Assembly: GCA_937138475.1 (NCBI GenBank)
Contig: CAKZPD010000034.1
Location: 124,001 to 188,000, forward strand
Length of the DNA: 64,000 nt
Direction: 5' to 3'
From: an uncultured Sulfitobacter sp.
GTDB taxonomy: Bacteria; Pseudomonadota; Alphaproteobacteria; Rhodobacterales; Rhodobacteraceae
Shown here: positions 61,202-64,000 of the stretch, one piece after another
How positions within the stretch are numbered: the first letter of the stretch is position 1
Layout: every line of letters begins with the position of its first letter
Notes under the pieces: model-generated
The model's database searches: none
What the model was told of the DNA's origin: nothing
Seen by the model: the letters and a program-made list of their open reading frames with translations, nothing else
Translations under genes and position numbers: made by a program

Positions 61202-62233
61202 GTGACAAGAACCAAGCCGCGGCCGCTGACACTTCGTGATGTTTCTCAGGCATGTGGGGTGTCTGAAATGACGGTCAGCCGGGTTTTGCGAAACAGTGGC
61301 GATGTGTCGGACAATACCCGCAAGCGGGTATTGGAGGCCGCCAAGACCCTTGGCTATGTGCCCAATCAGATTGCCGGGTCTTTGGCCTCTCAGCAGGTGA
61401 ATCTGGTTGCGGTGATCATACCCTCTTTGTCCAACATGGTCTTTCCCGAAGTCCTGAGCGGGATCAATGCCGCGCTTGAGGATACCCCCTTGCAGCCGGT
61501 TGTTGGGGTGACCGACTATTTGCCCGAAAAAGAAGAACGGGTGCTGTATGAAATGCTGTCCTGGCGGCCCTCTGGGGTGATTATCGCCGGGCTTGAACAT
61601 TCCGATACTTCCCGCGCGATGTTGCGCAGTGCCGGTATTCCCGTGGTCGAGATCATGGATGTCGATGGCACGCCGGTGGATGCCATGGTGGGGATTTCCC
61701 ATCGGCGCGCCGGGATGGATATGGCCAAGGCGATTCTGAAAGAAGGGTATCGCAATATCGGATTTATGGGGACCAAGATGCCCCTTGATCACCGGGCGCG
61801 CAAACGCTTTGAGGGGTTGACCGAGGGGCTTGCCAAGGCAGGCGTCGAAATCCAAGAGCGGGCCTTTTATTCAGGGGGGTCGGCGTTGGCCAAGGGCCGC
61901 GAAATGACCCAAGCCATGCTGGAACGCAATCCAGACCTGGATTTTCTTTATTATTCCAATGACATGATCGGGGCCGGCGGGCTGCTTTGGTTGCTTGAGC
62001 AGGGCATAGACGTTCCGGGGCAGATCGGGTTGGCCGGGTTCAACGGGGTTGAGCTGTTGCAAGGCTTGCCCAAGCAATTGGCCACCATGGATGCCTGCCG
62101 CGCCGAGATCGGCGCAGCGGCAGCCCGGATCATCCTTGAACGCAAAGACAACCCAGCCGGCGCCGAAAAACAGCATATCACGCTTGAGCCAAAGTTCTCA
62201 CCGGGAGAAACTCTGCGCCGTTATCGCCGGTAA
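61202..62233 (+). CDS. LacI family transcriptional regulator
   Basis: A 343-residue repressor: N-terminal LacI helix-turn-helix (LTLRDVSQACGVSEMTVSRVLR, about 9-30 region) with hinge, and a periplasmic-binding-protein-like sugar domain (VNLVAVIIPSLSNMVFPEVL, DFLYYSNDMIGAGGLLW). It resembles gluconate-type GntR repressors, but no sugar genes follow. The GTG at 61202 has a GAGGAC site; an ATG at 61184 would add six residues, and the frame stays open further up. Its stop overlaps the next ATG (TAATG). Confidence 0.87.
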   Translation: MTRTKPRPLTLRDVSQACGVSEMTVSRVLRNSGDVSDNTRKRVLEAAKTLGYVPNQIAGSLASQQVNLVAVIIPSLSNMVFPEVLSGINAALEDTPLQPVVGVTDYLPEKEERVLYEMLSWRPSGVIIAGLEHSDTSRAMLRSAGIPVVEIMDVDGTPVDAMVGISHRRAGMDMAKAILKEGYRNIGFMGTKMPLDHRARKRFEGLTEGLAKAGVEIQERAFYSGGSALAKGREMTQAMLERNPDLDFLYYSNDMIGAGGLLWLLEQGIDVPGQIGLAGFNGVELLQGLPKQLATMDACRAEIGAAAARIILERKDNPAGAEKQHITLEPKFSPGETLRRYRR

Positions 62234-63477
62234 TGGCGCTGCGGCGCCTTTGCAACCGGGGCGCGCGGGCGGTGTTCCTGGACCGGCACGGGTTGGCCCG
62301 TCCGCCGGGTGGCGCAACAACCAGCCCGGCGCTGCTTGGGTTGATCCATGATCTTGGTTTTGTGCAGCTTGACAGCATCAACACCGTGGCGCGCGCCCAT
62401 GATCTGATCTTGTTTTCCCGCCGCCCGCAATATCGCCCCGCGCACCTGAAACGCCTTTATGAACGCGATGGCGGTCTTTTTGAACATTGGACCCATGATG
62501 CCGCTGTCATCCCAAGGGCGTTTTATCCGTGGTGGGATTTGCGGCGGCGGCGGGATGCCGAAAAGCTGCGCCATCAATGGCGCAATTGGCGCCGCGACGG
62601 GTTCGAAGATCAGCTAACGGCGGTTCTTCGCCAGGTCGAACGGGATGGGCCTGTGACATCTTCCGATGTGGGGCGCAAAGAAATGCGCGGATCCGGCGGG
62701 TGGTGGGATTGGCACCCCTCAAAGACCGCGCTGGAATATTTGTGGCGCAGCGGCGCGCTGGCGGTTGTCGGGCGCGAGGGCTTTAAAAAGCGCTATGATC
62801 TGACCGAGCGCGTGATCGAAACCCACCTGAGCGATCCGGCAAAGGCCCCGGACACCGCGCAAACGATTGATTGGTGCTGTGCCGGGGCCCTTGATCGGCT
62901 TGGCTTTGCCACCCCGGCCGAGATCACCGCCTTTTGGGGGCATCTGACCCTGCCCGAGGTCAAGGCCTGGTGCGACAAACGCCGCGCCAACGGGGATATA
63001 ACCCAGGTTGAGATCGAAACCAGTGACGGGCGGTTGCATCGCAGCCTTTCATGGGCGGAATTGCCCGATATTACCGCAGCTGCGCCGGTTGTGGCCCCCA
63101 GCAAGCGCCTGCGGGTTCTAAGCCCGTTTGATCCGGCGCTGCGTGATCGGAAACGGGCGGCGATGCTGTTTGGATTTGACTATCGGATCGAGATTTTCAC
63201 CCCCGAGGCAAAACGCAAATATGGCTATTATGTGTTTCCGATTCTTGAGGGTGACCGGATCGTGGCGCGCATTGATATGAAAGCCCGGCGCGGTGACGAT
63301 ACGCTGCATGTGCAGGCGCTTTGGCCCGAGGTTTCAATCAAATGGGGGCAACAACGCCAACGCGCGCTTGAGGCCGAGCTGGCCCGCCTGACGCGCTTGG
63401 CCGGGGTTCAAAGCGTCAGCTTTGCCAATGGCTGGTTGCGGGGGGGCGGGAAACCCATTGGCACCAACCCGGCGTGA
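62233..63477 (+). CDS. ycaQ: YcaQ/AlkX-like winged-helix DNA glycosylase (HTH_42)
   Basis: YcaQ-family (COG3214) enzymes remove alkylated bases and unhook interstrand crosslinks. The 414-residue protein has the catalytic QxD motif (Gln45, Asp47 in FVQLDSINTVARAHDLILFSR) and the conserved FEHWTHDAAVIPRAFYPWW and LSPFDPALRDRKRA segments. It is coupled to the LacI gene by a one-base overlap, an unusual partner. Its 3' end overlaps the converging racemase by 70 bases. Confidence 0.88.
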   Translation: MALRRLCNRGARAVFLDRHGLARPPGGATTSPALLGLIHDLGFVQLDSINTVARAHDLILFSRRPQYRPAHLKRLYERDGGLFEHWTHDAAVIPRAFYPWWDLRRRRDAEKLRHQWRNWRRDGFEDQLTAVLRQVERDGPVTSSDVGRKEMRGSGGWWDWHPSKTALEYLWRSGALAVVGREGFKKRYDLTERVIETHLSDPAKAPDTAQTIDWCCAGALDRLGFATPAEITAFWGHLTLPEVKAWCDKRRANGDITQVEIETSDGRLHRSLSWAELPDITAAAPVVAPSKRLRVLSPFDPALRDRKRAAMLFGFDYRIEIFTPEAKRKYGYYVFPILEGDRIVARIDMKARRGDDTLHVQALWPEVSIKWGQQRQRALEAELARLTRLAGVQSVSFANGWLRGGGKPIGTNPA

Positions 63478-64000
63478 AACCAGCCCAGATAGGACACGAT
63501 AGAATAGACAGGCCGCTGCACCGCGCGGGCAATGTCATTGGCATAGGGCGCCATATTGGTGCACTCCAATATGATGGCGCCGATGTCAGGTGCCGCATAC
63601 ACCAAGGATCGTGCGGCGTTGATCATATCGGATTTGGCGGCCTGCACATCCAGATCCCGGCAATTGCCCAAAATTGACGCAGCAAAGCCGCTGTGATCCA
63701 AGCCATGAACCGCTGCGTTGCCCGGCACGCCGGCGGCATCAAGGTGGCTGCGGGTCAAGCTGGATCGCGAGATGGTCAGTATCCCCAGACGTTGATCAGG
63801 GGGCAGCATGGATTGCACCTGGGCGGCTTGCTCAAGCGCTGAGGCGGCGACCGGCACACCCAGGGCCTGCGACAGCCGCGGACGGATCAACGCCAAAAAC
63901 CCACAGGTGGTGGCGATCCCGGTGCAACCTTGGGCGATCAAATCGTGACCCGCCGCGATAAAATCCTGAACAAAGGGCTCAGGGTCGTTGCAAACGATGG
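63408..64000 (-). CDS. Aspartate/glutamate racemase family protein, N terminus missing
   Basis: Cut by the right window edge; about 196 codons visible. Two catalytic cysteines are present: one in GIATTCGFLAL and one in ILECTNMAPYA, the pattern of the Asp/Glu/hydantoin racemase superfamily. The visible part ends WFHAGLVPMGF then a Pro/Arg-rich tail that overlaps ycaQ on the other strand. It may be an amino acid racemase, a hydantoin racemase or maleate isomerase-like. Confidence 0.82.
   Translation of the reverse strand, partial: IVCNDPEPFVQDFIAAGHDLIAQGCTGIATTCGFLALIRPRLSQALGVPVAASALEQAAQVQSMLPPDQRLGILTISRSSLTRSHLDAAGVPGNAAVHGLDHSGFAASILGNCRDLDVQAAKSDMINAARSLVYAAPDIGAIILECTNMAPYANDIARAVQRPVYSIVSYLGWFHAGLVPMGFPPPRNQPLAKLTL

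Overview
The window looks like chromosomal DNA of an alphaproteobacterium of the Rhodobacterales (Roseobacter group or a close relative). I infer this from the high GC content, the petPR regulators lying near petABC, the long-form hpf next to ptsN, the RibH2-type lumazine synthase under an FMN riboswitch, and a short repeat (TTCTTTTGTT...AAATATCCC) found just after several stop codons. I see no transposase, integrase, prophage block or CRISPR array.

Layout. 1-1.3 kb: end of galU, then galE. 1.3-6.3 kb (minus): rnd-kdsD-lptC-lptA-lptB-hpf-ptsN, an envelope/LPS export and stress block. 6.4-14.0 kb (minus): phenylacetate degradation operon paaJ-A-B-C-D-E-Z-X with a promoter embedded in an inverted repeat. 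paaK, paaG and paaF are not here. 14.1-18.2 kb: copA (copper ATPase), a 2H-phosphoesterase-like protein and a divergent folD. 18.3-21.9 kb: polyamine/GABA genes (puuA-like, a GntR regulator, gabT); both promoter regions share an 11-bp word. 22.1-23.7 kb: a compact SiaB-SiaC partner-switch pair followed by two single-domain, degenerate cyclic-nucleotide-binding-fold proteins. No phosphatase or diguanylate cyclase is attached, so this may be an undescribed arrangement. 23.7-32.6 kb: an uncharacterised uptake/catabolic region (TauE exporter, aldehyde dehydrogenase, nitroreductase-like protein, SnoaL-like protein, TRAP transporter, TetR regulator, carboxymuconolactone decarboxylase-like protein).

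32.7-45.9 kb: Wzi-like outer membrane protein, CoA-transferase plus acyl-CoA dehydrogenase, an epimerase, dxs-ispA-xseB (isoprenoid supply), petP-petR, ilvE, cobO, an EamA transporter and aroC. 46.0-50.7 kb: TPP riboswitch with thiBPQ, then ribH under an FMN riboswitch, divergent from a PaiB-like protein. 50.8-54.4 kb: a glutathione S-transferase and petABC (cytochrome bc1) with a strong terminator. 54.5-56.6 kb: mtaB and dapF; DapF has serine where the second catalytic cysteine is expected. 56.7-58.4 kb: tRNA-Lys(TTT) with a near-consensus promoter, followed by a membrane-anchored DUF4041 plus GIY-YIG protein that resembles the SNIPE anti-phage nuclease. 58.7-64 kb: TetR divergent from a Tat-exported flavin amine oxidase, a LacI regulator, a YcaQ/AlkX-like DNA glycosylase and the end of an Asp/Glu racemase.

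The two most interesting stretches are the SiaBC plus twin binding-fold operon (22.1-23.7 kb) and the SNIPE-like nuclease beside tRNA-Lys (57.0-58.4 kb). All functions are from reading motifs by eye; no search or alignment was run.
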